Assembly: GCA_035995885.1 (NCBI GenBank)
Contig: DASYKC010000074.1
Span: 1-13,443, forward strand
Direction: 5' to 3'
DNA: 13,443 bases
Source of the DNA: Schlegelella_A sp035995885
GTDB taxonomy: Bacteria > Pseudomonadota > Gammaproteobacteria > Burkholderiales > Burkholderiaceae_C
The translations under genes were made by a program, and so were the position numbers. Numbering within the stretch: position 1 is the stretch's first letter; each line of letters begins with the position of its first letter. Below the pieces are notes generated by a model, which was not told the DNA's origin, ran no database searches, and saw only the letters and a list, made by a program, of their open reading frames with translations. Positions 1 to 6,893 of this stretch are shown in pieces.

Positions 1-2
1 CC

Positions 3-821
3 AAGCTGACGCAGATGTGGAACCAGCAGGTCATCGTCGAGACCAAGGCCGGCGTTGCCGGCGTCCTCGCCGCCGAGTACGAGTCGCAGCAGCCGAGTGA
101 CGGCTCGACGCTGCTGATGGCCCACATCAACAGCCACGGCCTGGCACCGAGCCTGCAGCCGAAGCTGCGCTACAACGTCGAGCGCGACTTCGTGCCGATC
201 GTGCTCGTCGGCGTCACGCCCAATCTGCTCATCGCCAACCCGGCGCAGAAGGCGCAGACCGTCGCCGACATCGTCGCGCGTTGCAAGGCCGAACCGGGGT
301 CGGTCACCTTCGGCTCTGCCGGCCAGGGCTCGGCCCAGCACCTCGCGCTCGAGATGTTCAAGCTCCAGGCCAAGGTCGATGCGCTGCACGTCCCCTACAA
401 AGGCAGCGGCCCGCTCCTCACCGACCTGATGGGCGGCCAGATCATGTACAGCTTCGAGACGATGACGGCGGCGACGCCGCACGTGAAGAACGGCAAGGTC
501 ACGGCGATCGCGCAGACGCGCGCGCATCGCGCCAAGGGCCATCCGACGGTGCCGACGATGCAGGAAACGGGCTTTCCCGGCTACGAGGCGACCACCTGGT
601 ACGGCCTGGTCGGGCCGGGCAAGCTGTCGGCGCAGATCGCCGACAAGGTCAATCGCGACGTCAACACCGTGCTCGCCCAGCCCGACGTGCAGGAGAAGCT
701 CGACACCTACGGCGCCGAGGACGGCGGCGGCTCGCGCGAGAAGTTCCGCCAGTTCATCGCCACCGAGCTCGTCAAGTGGGCCAAGGTGGTGAAGGACGGC
801 AAGGTGAAGATCGACAGCTGA
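3..821 (+). CDS. Tripartite tricarboxylate transporter solute-binding protein (Bug/TctC family), 5' end outside window
   Basis: Periplasmic binding protein of the Bug family. These bind small carboxylates or similar ligands, usually for TctAB-type carriers, and Burkholderiales have many orphan copies. The frame is open from base 3, and the first residues (KLTQMWNQQVIVE) match the family region about 50 residues after the start, so the signal peptide and the N-terminal glycine-rich ligand loop lie outside the window. Visible family motifs are a VPYKGSGPLLTDLMGGQI segment, the 'TVPTMQETGFPGYEATTWYGL' region and a C-terminal helix ending in KVKIDS. About 272 of an expected 320-330 residues are present. 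Ligand identity cannot be read from sequence. The ATG at 15 is internal, not the true start. The next gene starts 61 nt downstream on the same strand and looks unrelated. Confidence 0.93.
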   Translation, partial: KLTQMWNQQVIVETKAGVAGVLAAEYESQQPSDGSTLLMAHINSHGLAPSLQPKLRYNVERDFVPIVLVGVTPNLLIANPAQKAQTVADIVARCKAEPGSVTFGSAGQGSAQHLALEMFKLQAKVDALHVPYKGSGPLLTDLMGGQIMYSFETMTAATPHVKNGKVTAIAQTRAHRAKGHPTVPTMQETGFPGYEATTWYGLVGPGKLSAQIADKVNRDVNTVLAQPDVQEKLDTYGAEDGGGSREKFRQFIATELVKWAKVVKDGKVKIDS

Positions 822-882
822 CGGGTATCCTCGGGCGCTCGCGCTCGCCCTCGCCCTCCCCGATCGCAACGATCCTCTCGCC

Positions 883-1968
883 ATGAGCCTGCCGCATTTC
901 ATCCACGAGAGCCTCGACGAGATCCTGGCCGAATGGGAGCGCGACGGCGGCTCGGCGCACGGGCCCGAGCCGGCAGCGCGGCGCCTGCACTTCGGCAAGG
1001 TGCTGCAGGCCGTCGCCGAGGAGATGAAGCGGATCAAGGCGGCGGAGCCGTCGGCCAAGGGGATGGCCGAGGCCGCCGGGCGCCAGCAGGGCGGCGAAAC
1101 GCCCGCCGCGCCGCACTCGCACGCGAGCCAGCTCGTCGACGACTACGCCTCGCTGCGCGCCTCGGTCGTTCGCCAGTGGCGGCGCAAGCACCCGACGCCG
1201 AGCGGCGCAGACCTCGACGACCTCGTCCACTTCAACGAGGCGATGGACCGCAGCCTGGCCGAGCTGGCCGCGACCTTCTCGCCGCCGGCAGCGCAGCCGC
1301 AGCCGCTCTTCCTCGGCGTCCTCAACCACGAGCTGCGGACGTCGGTGGCGTCGATCCTGATGTCGGCGCAGGTGCTGATGCATCGCAGCGCGCCGGCTTC
1401 GCCGGAAGCGAAGGCGGCGCAGCGCATCCTGCGGAGCTGCCAGCAGGTCCGGCAGACGCTCGACGCGCTCTCCGACTTCACCAAGGTCCCGCTCGGCGAG
1501 CACCTCGAGATCGATCGCGTCGCCGACGACATGGGCGTGCTCTGCCGGCAGGCGCTCGACGCCTTCGCCCGCATCGATCCGGAGCGCCGCGTCCGCCTCA
1601 CGTCCGACGGCGACCTGAGCGGCAACTGGGACACGACGCGGATCCGCGAGGCGGTCGGCGGCCTGCTCGCCAACGCGGCGCGCTTCGCCTCGCGCGGCTC
1701 GACCGTGACGATCGCGGTCGACGGCCATGGCAGCGACGAGGTGAAGGTCACCGTGCACGGCGACGGCACGCCGATCGACGTCGAGACGCTGCAGACGATC
1801 TTCGATCCGGTCGCGCGCGTCGAGTCGGAGAACGCGACCTACGCCGGCCTCGGCCTCGGCCTCTTCATCGTCCGCAAGATCGTCGACGCGCACGGCGGCC
1901 AGGTCAGCGTCGAGGCATCGAGCGACGCCGGAACGACGTTCACGATGGTGCTGCCGCGGCGCGGCTAG
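883..1968 (+). CDS. Soluble sensor histidine kinase with RsbRD-type N-terminal region (HK1)
   Basis: A 361-residue cytoplasmic histidine kinase with no transmembrane segment. Residues 1-135 form an all-helical sensor region of the RsbRD_N type, with 'FIHESLDEILAEW' at the start and 'LRASVVRQW ... FNEAMD' near 91-122. The HisKA-like dimerisation region has His149 in LNHELRT. The ATPase domain follows, with Asn264 in the N-box (LLANAARF), a G1 region VHGDGTPI at 291-298, IFDP at 306-309 and G2 GLGLGLFIV at 322-330. The G1 Asp that normally contacts adenine is Gly293, and the Pro that usually follows HELRT is Ser. No Shine-Dalgarno is obvious before the ATG; a small dyad (gatcg-caa-cgatc, 862-874) lies just upstream. 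No response regulator is adjacent. The 3' end overlaps the convergent permease gene by 29 nt. It is a paralogue of HK2 at 7518-8657. Confidence 0.9.
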   Translation: MSLPHFIHESLDEILAEWERDGGSAHGPEPAARRLHFGKVLQAVAEEMKRIKAAEPSAKGMAEAAGRQQGGETPAAPHSHASQLVDDYASLRASVVRQWRRKHPTPSGADLDDLVHFNEAMDRSLAELAATFSPPAAQPQPLFLGVLNHELRTSVASILMSAQVLMHRSAPASPEAKAAQRILRSCQQVRQTLDALSDFTKVPLGEHLEIDRVADDMGVLCRQALDAFARIDPERRVRLTSDGDLSGNWDTTRIREAVGGLLANAARFASRGSTVTIAVDGHGSDEVKVTVHGDGTPIDVETLQTIFDPVARVESENATYAGLGLGLFIVRKIVDAHGGQVSVEASSDAGTTFTMVLPRRG

Positions 1969-2722
1969 CGCGCCTCCCGGTCGCGGCGTAGGCGGCGATC
2001 GCGAGCAGCGCCAGGCACCAGACGATGAGCGCACCCGACGGCAGATCGAGCGCCGACGACAGGACCAGGCCCGCCGCATAGCCGAGCACGCCGATCGCGT
2101 AGGCGACGATCAGCCGCGCGCGCGGCGCGAGCCGGCGCGAGCCGAGCGCCGGGACGATCAGCGTCGCGAAGACGAGGTAGACGCCGATCAGCTGCACCGA
2201 CGCCGTCACCGCGAGCGCGAAGACGACGTAGAAGACGAGCTGCGGCAGGCGGCCGCGCCAGGTCCACAGCACCGCCAGCGTGACGCCGCTGACCGCGAGC
2301 GGCACGACGAGCTGGCGGTAGCCGACCCAGAGGATCTGGCCGGCGAGCAGGTCGCGCAGGTACTCGCCGCCGTGCGGGTTCTTGGCGAGCAGCAGGATGC
2401 CGCCGGTGGCGGCGAGGACGAAGACGACGCCGATCTGCGCCTCCTGGACCTCGGGCCACTTGCGCTCGGTCCAGGTCAGGAGCAGCGAGCCGGCGAGCGC
2501 GGCGAGCGCGGCGGCGACCTGCACCTGCCAGCCGCCGGGCTCAATGTCCGCCAGGCCAGCGACGATGACGCCGAGGCCGGCGATCTGCGCGATCGCGAGG
2601 TCGATGAAGACGATGCCGCGGCTCAGGACGCGGATGCCGAGCGGCACGTGCGTCGCCAGCACGAGCAGGCCGGCGAGGAACGCCGGCAGCAGGATCGACG
2701 CGTCGACCGCCGACCAGTTCAC
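1940..2722 (-). CDS. Metal ABC transporter permease (ZnuB/ABC-3 family)
   Basis: A 260-residue integral inner-membrane protein of the ABC-3 family, which forms the channel for Zn(II), Mn(II) or Fe(II) import. It has about seven hydrophobic segments. The family region after the second helix reads SRGIVFIDLAIAQIAGLG (residues 34-51), and the C-terminal signature is GVYLVFATLIVPALG (180-194). The start is GTG at 2722: it overlaps the TGA of the upstream binding-protein gene in a GTGA tetranucleotide, so translation is probably coupled. An in-frame continuation far upstream is an artefact of GC-rich DNA. It is the last gene of the operon, and no ATPase gene follows. Its last 29 nt overlap the convergent HK1 gene. 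Metal specificity cannot be read from sequence; zinc is the best guess from context. Confidence 0.9.
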   Translation of the reverse strand: MNWSAVDASILLPAFLAGLLVLATHVPLGIRVLSRGIVFIDLAIAQIAGLGVIVAGLADIEPGGWQVQVAAALAALAGSLLLTWTERKWPEVQEAQIGVVFVLAATGGILLLAKNPHGGEYLRDLLAGQILWVGYRQLVVPLAVSGVTLAVLWTWRGRLPQLVFYVVFALAVTASVQLIGVYLVFATLIVPALGSRRLAPRARLIVAYAIGVLGYAAGLVLSSALDLPSGALIVWCLALLAIAAYAATGRRASRAAAAPS

Positions 2723-3630
2723 TTCGCCGTCCCGGCGCCGAGCAGCAGCTCGATGCTGCTGTCGAAGAGGCCGAACAGGTCGCTCGCCTTGTCGTTGCCG
2801 CCGACCGTGAACGGCAGGACGACGGCCGGGATGCGGGCGTGCTCCGAGAGCCACTGCGACGCGCGCGGATCCTCGTACGCGCCGCGCACGACCAGCTTCG
2901 CCGGCTGCTGCGCGAGCTGCGTGTTGAGGCTGCTCAAGTAGCCGCCGCTCGGCTCGACGCCGGGCTTCGGCTGCAGCGTCGCGACCTCGCGAACGCCGAG
3001 CCAGCTCCAGAGGTAGGTCATGTTCTTGTGGTGGGCGACGACCGGCATGCCGCGCAGCGGCTGCGCCTCCTGCTCCCACTTGCGCATCGCCTCGGTCCAG
3101 CGCGACGAGAACGCGGCGAGACGCTGCTGATACATCGGCGCGTTGGCGCCGTCGATCTGCGCCAGCCGCGCCGCCAGCGCGGTCGCGACCCGGGCGACGT
3201 TGCGCGGGTCGAGGTGGATATGCGGATTGCCGGCAGCGTGGACGTCGCCCTCGCTGCGGTCGAGGCGGGTCGGCACCTCGAGCGGCGTGACGAATCGCCC
3301 GGCCTCGAAGTTGGCCGGCGCGCCGACCGCGAGGCGCGGATTGCCCGACTGCTGGATCAGCAGCGGCAGCCAGCCGATCTCGAGCTCCATCCCCGTGCAG
3401 ACGAGCAGGTCGGCGTTCCTCATGCGCGCGATCAGGCTCGGCCGCGCCTCGATGTGATGCGGGTCCTGCAGCGCCGTCGTCGTCGACGAGACGTTGACCT
3501 TGTCGCCGCCGAGCTCCTTGGCGAGCGCGGCCCACTCGGGCTCGCAGGTGACGACGTTGAGCGCCGCCTGTGCCGGCACGGCGACGAGCGCAGCGACGGC
3601 GAGCAGCAGGCCCTTGAGAAGCGAAGTCAT
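2719..3630 (-). CDS. Metal ABC transporter substrate-binding protein (ZnuA-like, cluster A-I)
   Basis: A 303-residue periplasmic metal-binding protein that would deliver a divalent ion to the permease encoded just downstream. A signal peptide ends near PAQA-22. The expected His ligands are visible in three family motifs: DPHHIEARPS (His58/59), NPHIHLDP (His137/139) and VAHHKNMTYL (His200/201). The acidic fourth ligand is probably in GGNDKASD (Asp280 or Asp284). The loop before NPHIHLDP is short with a single His, unlike the long His/Asp-rich loop of many zinc-specific ZnuA proteins, so specificity (Zn versus Mn) is open. The ATG at 3630 has AGGAA at 3641-3637 with 6-nt spacing, and this overlaps the TAG stop of the porin gene. 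It ends in a 4-nt overlap with the permease start. Confidence 0.93.
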   Translation of the reverse strand: MTSLLKGLLLAVAALVAVPAQAALNVVTCEPEWAALAKELGGDKVNVSSTTTALQDPHHIEARPSLIARMRNADLLVCTGMELEIGWLPLLIQQSGNPRLAVGAPANFEAGRFVTPLEVPTRLDRSEGDVHAAGNPHIHLDPRNVARVATALAARLAQIDGANAPMYQQRLAAFSSRWTEAMRKWEQEAQPLRGMPVVAHHKNMTYLWSWLGVREVATLQPKPGVEPSGGYLSSLNTQLAQQPAKLVVRGAYEDPRASQWLSEHARIPAVVLPFTVGGNDKASDLFGLFDSSIELLLGAGTAK

Positions 3631-3639
3631 GGCGTGTTC

Positions 3640-5070
3640 CTAGAAGGTGTGCGCACCATGAGCGCCGAGGCTCATGATGTACTGGAGGAAGATTTGGCGA
3701 TCGATCGCCGCCGGGTTGCTGCGGTCGGCGCCGAGCTGGAGGCGAAAGCGGCTGAACTCCGACGGCGAGTAGTCGAACATCAGCGACGTGCGCGACGGGC
3801 GGGCGCTCTGCAGGATCGGGAAGTCGGCCGCGCTCAGGCCGCCGCTCTCGACCTGGCCGATGTGCGGCGTTCCCGAATCGAGGCGGTCGTAGCGCGCACC
3901 GACGCGCCACATCGGCATGAACTGGTACACGGCCTGCAGGTACCAGCCGTTCTGCACGGCGCGGTAGTCGCCGGTCGAGGTCGGCCCGGCCGCGGCGAGG
4001 ATGTCGTGGCTCAGGCTGCCGCGCTCGCGCCGCTGGAAGAACTCGCCTTGCAGGATGAAGTTGCGCTGGCGCGCATTGCCGCCGGGAGCCCACTTGTAGA
4101 TGCCGTCGAGGCCCCAGGTCTGCGTGTGCCCGCTGAAGCTGTTGCTGACCGGGATGCCGGCGCCGTTGACGTCGTCGTAGCGGCGATCGTCGGCGCGGTT
4201 CGTGAGCAGCGACGCACCGACGCGCCAGCTCGCGCTCGCGCCGATGTCGTCGCCGACGTGGGCGAAGAGCGTCCCCGAGCCGATGCCGTTGCGGCCGCCG
4301 CCGCTGCCGGGGAACGACGTTCCCGAGCCGATCTCGGCGCCGATCTCGACGAAGCGATCGGTCGGCGCGACCCAGCGCATCTGCACGCCGTCGGTCTTGA
4401 TCGGCCCGCCGAAGAACGCCTGGTAGACGAGCGGCGCGTCGATGAAGTCCCAGGTGTGGGCGTGGTGCTCGTTGAGGTAGCCGATGCCGGAAAGAAAGCG
4501 GCCGACGCGCAGGTTGCCGCCCTCGACGAGGCCGCCGCTCTGGAACCAGGCTTCCTCGATGCTCAGGCTGTTGTCGGCTGCGAACGACGTCGTCAATTGG
4601 CCCGAGAACGTCGGGTCGATGCTGGCGCTGATGCCGAGCTCGGATTCGCCGATGCCGAAGCCGCGTCGGCCCGGGCCGACGTCGCCGCCGGTCGGAACGA
4701 AGCCCTGCAGACGGTAGGTGTCGGGGTTGCGCGAGAGGTTGGCGTAGCTGCCGGCGAGAATCAGCGAGATCGCCGGATTGAATGCCGTCGCCGCGGCCCG
4801 CGCCGGCGTCGCGGCGGCGACCGGTGCGGCCGCATCCGCCGCCGCGGCGCTCGGCGCAGGCACCACCGCCGCCGGCGCCGACTGCGCCTGCTGCAGCTCG
4901 GCGATGCGCTTTTCGAGCGCCTGCAATCGCGCCTCGTAGGCCTGGCGCAATTCGGCGAGCTGGCTCTTCACCTGCGCCAGCTCGGTCGGCGCGGCGTCGG
5001 CGGCGCCGGCATGCGATGACAGGCACAGGAGACCGGCGCCGCAGACGGCGGCCATTCGTTGCATGGACAT
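3640..5070 (-). CDS. Outer-membrane porin-like beta-barrel with N-terminal coiled coil, in metal ABC operon
   Basis: A 476-residue exported protein. A signal peptide ends near SHAGA-23. Residues 28-63 form a charged heptad-like coiled coil (AYEARLQALEKRIAELQQA). An Ala/Pro linker runs to about 96, and then a barrel of alternating polar and hydrophobic strands, rich in Gly and aromatic residues, runs to a C-terminal Phe in LGAHGAHTF, the usual outer-membrane insertion signal. The layout (trimerisation coil plus barrel) resembles phosphate-selective (OprO/P-type) and similar porins, but I cannot assign a subfamily. Position directly before the binding protein suggests it admits the metal or a metal complex; this is inference. 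The start is ATG 5070, chosen because AGGAG sits at 5081-5077 with 6-nt spacing and the signal peptide begins there. An upstream extension would be Arg-rich and unlikely. Confidence 0.85.
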   Translation of the reverse strand: MSMQRMAAVCGAGLLCLSSHAGAADAAPTELAQVKSQLAELRQAYEARLQALEKRIAELQQAQSAPAAVVPAPSAAAADAAAPVAAATPARAAATAFNPAISLILAGSYANLSRNPDTYRLQGFVPTGGDVGPGRRGFGIGESELGISASIDPTFSGQLTTSFAADNSLSIEEAWFQSGGLVEGGNLRVGRFLSGIGYLNEHHAHTWDFIDAPLVYQAFFGGPIKTDGVQMRWVAPTDRFVEIGAEIGSGTSFPGSGGGRNGIGSGTLFAHVGDDIGASASWRVGASLLTNRADDRRYDDVNGAGIPVSNSFSGHTQTWGLDGIYKWAPGGNARQRNFILQGEFFQRRERGSLSHDILAAAGPTSTGDYRAVQNGWYLQAVYQFMPMWRVGARYDRLDSGTPHIGQVESGGLSAADFPILQSARPSRTSLMFDYSPSEFSRFRLQLGADRSNPAAIDRQIFLQYIMSLGAHGAHTF

Positions 5071-5076
5071 GGAAAG

Positions 5077-5087
5077 CTCCTGAGGAG
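5077..5087 (-). promoter_or_regulatory. Short inverted repeat covering the Shine-Dalgarno of the porin gene
   Basis: Read on the minus strand the sequence is CTCC-TCA-GGAG. The second arm is the ribosome-binding site of the porin gene, and the first arm is complementary to it. A 4-bp stem with a 3-nt loop is weak alone, but it could be stabilised by stacking on the hairpins immediately upstream. A role in translational control is inferred. Confidence 0.35.
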
Positions 5088-5099
5088 ATGACGCGAAAG

Positions 5100-5123
5100 G
5101 ACGAACGCTCGCAAGCGCTCGTC
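5100..5123 (-). promoter_or_regulatory. Hairpin B in leader between small secreted-protein gene and porin gene
   Basis: The minus-strand RNA reads gacgagcgcu-ugcg-agcguucguc: a 10-bp stem with one G-U pair and a 4-nt loop. It is followed by ccuuucg, a poor U-tract, so it is not a convincing intrinsic terminator by itself. It lies in the 77-nt gap between the stop of the 109-residue gene (5148) and the porin start (5070). It may act as an attenuator, as a processing or stability element, or as nothing specific. Confidence 0.5.
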
Positions 5124-5124
5124 G

Positions 5125-5142
5125 CGGCCCCCATCGGGGCCG
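5125..5142 (-). promoter_or_regulatory. Hairpin A in leader between small secreted-protein gene and porin gene
   Basis: The minus-strand RNA reads cggcccc-gaug-ggggccg: a perfect 7-bp all-GC stem with a 4-nt loop. It lies 5 nt past the stop codon of the 109-residue gene and one base before hairpin B. A ribosome terminating at 5148 would cover or melt it, so its folding would depend on leader translation. That dependence is inferred from geometry. Confidence 0.5.
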
Positions 5143-5147
5143 ACGGC

Positions 5148-5477
5148 TCAGCTCAGCTCGGCGGGAGGGGCACGCGCGTCGTACGCGCTCGCGGCGCGCG
5201 CCGCGGCATCGATCGATGCCGCAGCGAGGTACGAAGGCGGCGACGCTTCGAGGGCGAGCCACTCGAAGCTCGACGGCAGCGCCGCGGCGAGCTGGGCGAA
5301 CGCCAGGCAGCTCTCGCAGACCTTGGCCGCGGTGTGCTTGCGCTTGTCGCCTTCGCCCGAATGCTGCGCGCTGCCGGGCAGGCTGTGCGACAGCGCGTGC
5401 ACCATCGACATCTGCGGCGCGAGCAGCACCGCCCAGGCCAGGACCAGGACGCGCCAGGAACGAAGCAGCTTCGCCAT
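5148..5477 (-). CDS. Small secreted Cys/His protein (DUF2946-like), first gene of metal ABC operon
   Basis: A 109-residue protein. The first 29 residues look like a signal peptide or anchor (LLRSWRVLVLAWAVLLAPQMSMVHA). Then come His30-rich positions (HALSHSLPG...QHS...KRKH) and a CxxC at Cys54/Cys57 in KVCESCLAFAQLAAALP. Short length, N-terminal hydrophobic helix, scattered His and a CxxC followed by a hydrophobic stretch match the DUF2946 pattern; the assignment is by eye and tentative. A role in periplasmic metal handling or as a metal-sensing leader is plausible because it opens a metal-uptake operon. The ATG at 5477 has no visible Shine-Dalgarno. An extended -10-like TGCTAATCT lies at 5496-5488, which could give a transcript with almost no 5' leader. 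In-frame GTG at 5480 is an alternative start. Confidence 0.75.
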   Translation of the reverse strand: MAKLLRSWRVLVLAWAVLLAPQMSMVHALSHSLPGSAQHSGEGDKRKHTAAKVCESCLAFAQLAAALPSSFEWLALEASPPSYLAAASIDAAARAASAYDARAPPAELS

Positions 5478-5586
5478 CACGGCCGCGAGATTAGCACCGC
5501 GGCAGGCCGTCTCGCGCGGGCGGCGCGAAGGGGTCTTGACGACACGACTTGGCGCCGGCGCCCGGGTATGTTGTGATGCCGGCGTC
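5478..5586. promoter_or_regulatory. Divergent intergenic region between metal operon and small membrane protein gene
   Basis: This 109-bp region must hold the promoters of the leftward metal operon and probably of the rightward 5587-6893 pair. A minus-strand extended -10-like element TGCTAATCT is at 5496-5488, without a recognisable -35. On the plus strand TTGACG (5536-5541) and TATGTT (5567-5572) are 25 nt apart, too far for a normal sigma-70 promoter. A 12-bp palindrome ggcgccggcgcc is at 5551-5562. I see no AT-rich dyad resembling a Zur box. Confidence 0.35.
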
Positions 5587-5865
5587 GTGGATCTCATCAT
5601 TGCCAGCGCCGTCGGCGCGTTCGCGGGCCTTCTGGCGAGCCTGCTGCTGCGCGCTCGACGCTGGTCTCGCGTGCTCGCCAACGTCGTCGTCGGCATGGCC
5701 GGCGCGGCGCTCACGGCATGGTTCCTCGCGCCGCTCGCCGCCCGACCGAATCCCGGCTCGATGACGTCGCCGGAGCTGGCCGGCGCTGCCTTCGGATCGG
5801 TCTTCCTGCTCGCCCTCTTCACGCTGGTGTGGCCGCCGCGCCGGCAAAAAGGCGGCAAGCGGTGA
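5587..5865 (+). CDS. Small three-helix membrane protein, possibly GlsB/YeaQ/YmgE-like
   Basis: A 92-residue protein with three hydrophobic segments at about 3-21, 28-50 and 63-82, an Arg-rich turn after the first (RARRWSR) and a basic C-terminus (RRQKGGKR). The pattern of small residues (AVGAFAGLLAS ... NVVVGMAGAALTAW ... GAAFGSVFLLALF) resembles the GlsB/YeaQ/YmgE family, but that is a visual judgement. The start is uncertain. No ATG fits this frame near the hydrophobic start, so GTG 5587 is chosen, without a clear Shine-Dalgarno. The stop overlaps the next gene as GTGA at 5862-5865, so the pair is probably co-translated. Function unknown. Confidence 0.6.
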   Translation: MDLIIASAVGAFAGLLASLLLRARRWSRVLANVVVGMAGAALTAWFLAPLAARPNPGSMTSPELAGAAFGSVFLLALFTLVWPPRRQKGGKR

Positions 5866-6893
5866 CGGACCCCGACACCGCGGCCGCGCGTGCCGGCCGA
5901 AGCCGTCCATCGCAAGCGACGCTCGCGGTGCAGCTGTTCATCGGCGTCGTCCTGCTGCTCATGGTGTGGCGGCTTCGGGACGTCGTCCTGCTCAGCTTCG
6001 CCGCGATCATCGCCGCGGCCTTCCTGCGCGGCCTCGCCGCACCGGTGGCGCGGTACATGCGGCTGCCGTCGCGACTCGCGATCATGCTCGTCGTCGTCGT
6101 CCTCGCGGCCGTGCTCCTGGCCGCGTTCTGGCTCACCGGCCAGCCGATGCTGCAGCAGCTGCAGGAGCTTCGCAACACCGTGCCGCGCGCCTGGGCCACG
6201 GCGCTGCGCTGGCTCGACGCGCAGCCGTTCGGCCCGCAGCTCCGCAACTGGACGAGCTCGGTGAACGACCTGAAGGTGCCTTGGTCCAGCTTGGCCGGCG
6301 TCGCATCGGCGGCGACGAGCGCCATCGCCGACGTCTTCTTGGTGCTCCTCCTCGGCATCTACCTCGCGTTCGACCCGGTGCTCTATCGCAACGGCTTTCT
6401 TCGCCTCGTACCGCCAGCGCGCCGCGCCGAGATCAGCGCCGCCCTCTCGCAAAGCGGCAAGGCGCTGCAGCGCTGGATGCTCGGCCAGGGCCTGACGATG
6501 CTCATCGTCGGCACGACCGTCGGCATCGGCCTCGCCTTGCTCGGCATGCCGCTCGCCGCGGCGATGGGCTTGATCAGCGGCCTGCTCGAGTTCGTTCCGT
6601 TCTTCGGCGCGATCGCCTCGGCGCTGCTCGGCACGCTGCTCGCCTTCGCGCAAGGCCCGGAGCAGGCGCTCTACGTCGCGATCTTCTTCTTCGTCATCCA
6701 GCAGCTCGAGGGCAACGTCGTCATTCCGATGGTGCAGCGCTGGGCCGCGGAGCTGCCGCCGGTGCTCAGCCTGCTCGCGGTCGTCGTCTTCGGAACCTTG
6801 TTCGGCGTCGAAGGCATCATCCTCGGCACGCCGCTGATGGTCGTCGCGATCGTCCTGATCAGGAAGCTCTACGTCGAGCACCTCGAGCACTAG
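5862..6893 (+). CDS. AI-2E transporter family (PerM/UPF0118) membrane protein
   Basis: A 343-residue polytopic inner-membrane protein of the AI-2E/PerM family, whose usual length is 340-380. Hydrophobic segments fall near 22-36, 40-58, 72-92, 150-171, 208-232, 234-262, 267-282 and 302-334, consistent with eight spans. A soluble region between about 93 and 150 follows the third span, as in the family. Family motifs visible are GLLEFVPFFGAI (240-251) and QQLEGNVVIPMVQRWAAELPPVLSL (split here as QQLEGNVVIP at 280-289 and ELPPVLSL at 297-304). The start is GTG at 5862, overlapping the preceding TGA, with a weak AGGCGG-like site upstream. Members export varied substrates; autoinducer-2 is the name-giving case only, and the substrate here is unknown. 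Its stop shares the tetranucleotide CTAG with the stop of the convergent RlpA-like gene. Confidence 0.9.
   Translation: MTDPDTAAARAGRSRPSQATLAVQLFIGVVLLLMVWRLRDVVLLSFAAIIAAAFLRGLAAPVARYMRLPSRLAIMLVVVVLAAVLLAAFWLTGQPMLQQLQELRNTVPRAWATALRWLDAQPFGPQLRNWTSSVNDLKVPWSSLAGVASAATSAIADVFLVLLLGIYLAFDPVLYRNGFLRLVPPARRAEISAALSQSGKALQRWMLGQGLTMLIVGTTVGIGLALLGMPLAAAMGLISGLLEFVPFFGAIASALLGTLLAFAQGPEQALYVAIFFFVIQQLEGNVVIPMVQRWAAELPPVLSLLAVVVFGTLFGVEGIILGTPLMVVAIVLIRKLYVEHLEH

Noticed and set aside
862..874. Small dyad gatcg-caa-cgatc just before the HK1 start
   Set aside because: A 5-bp stem in GC-rich DNA is easily a chance event; mentioned only as a note to HK1.
1940..5134. A single long open frame of over 1000 codons on the minus strand
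   Set aside because: Only its C-terminal 260 codons encode a recognisable protein (the permease). The upstream part is Arg/Ala-rich shadow of the binding-protein and porin genes in another frame.
5536..5572. Sigma-70-like promoter TTGACG...TATGTT on the plus strand
   Set aside because: The 25-nt spacing is far from the usual 17, so it is not reported as a promoter.
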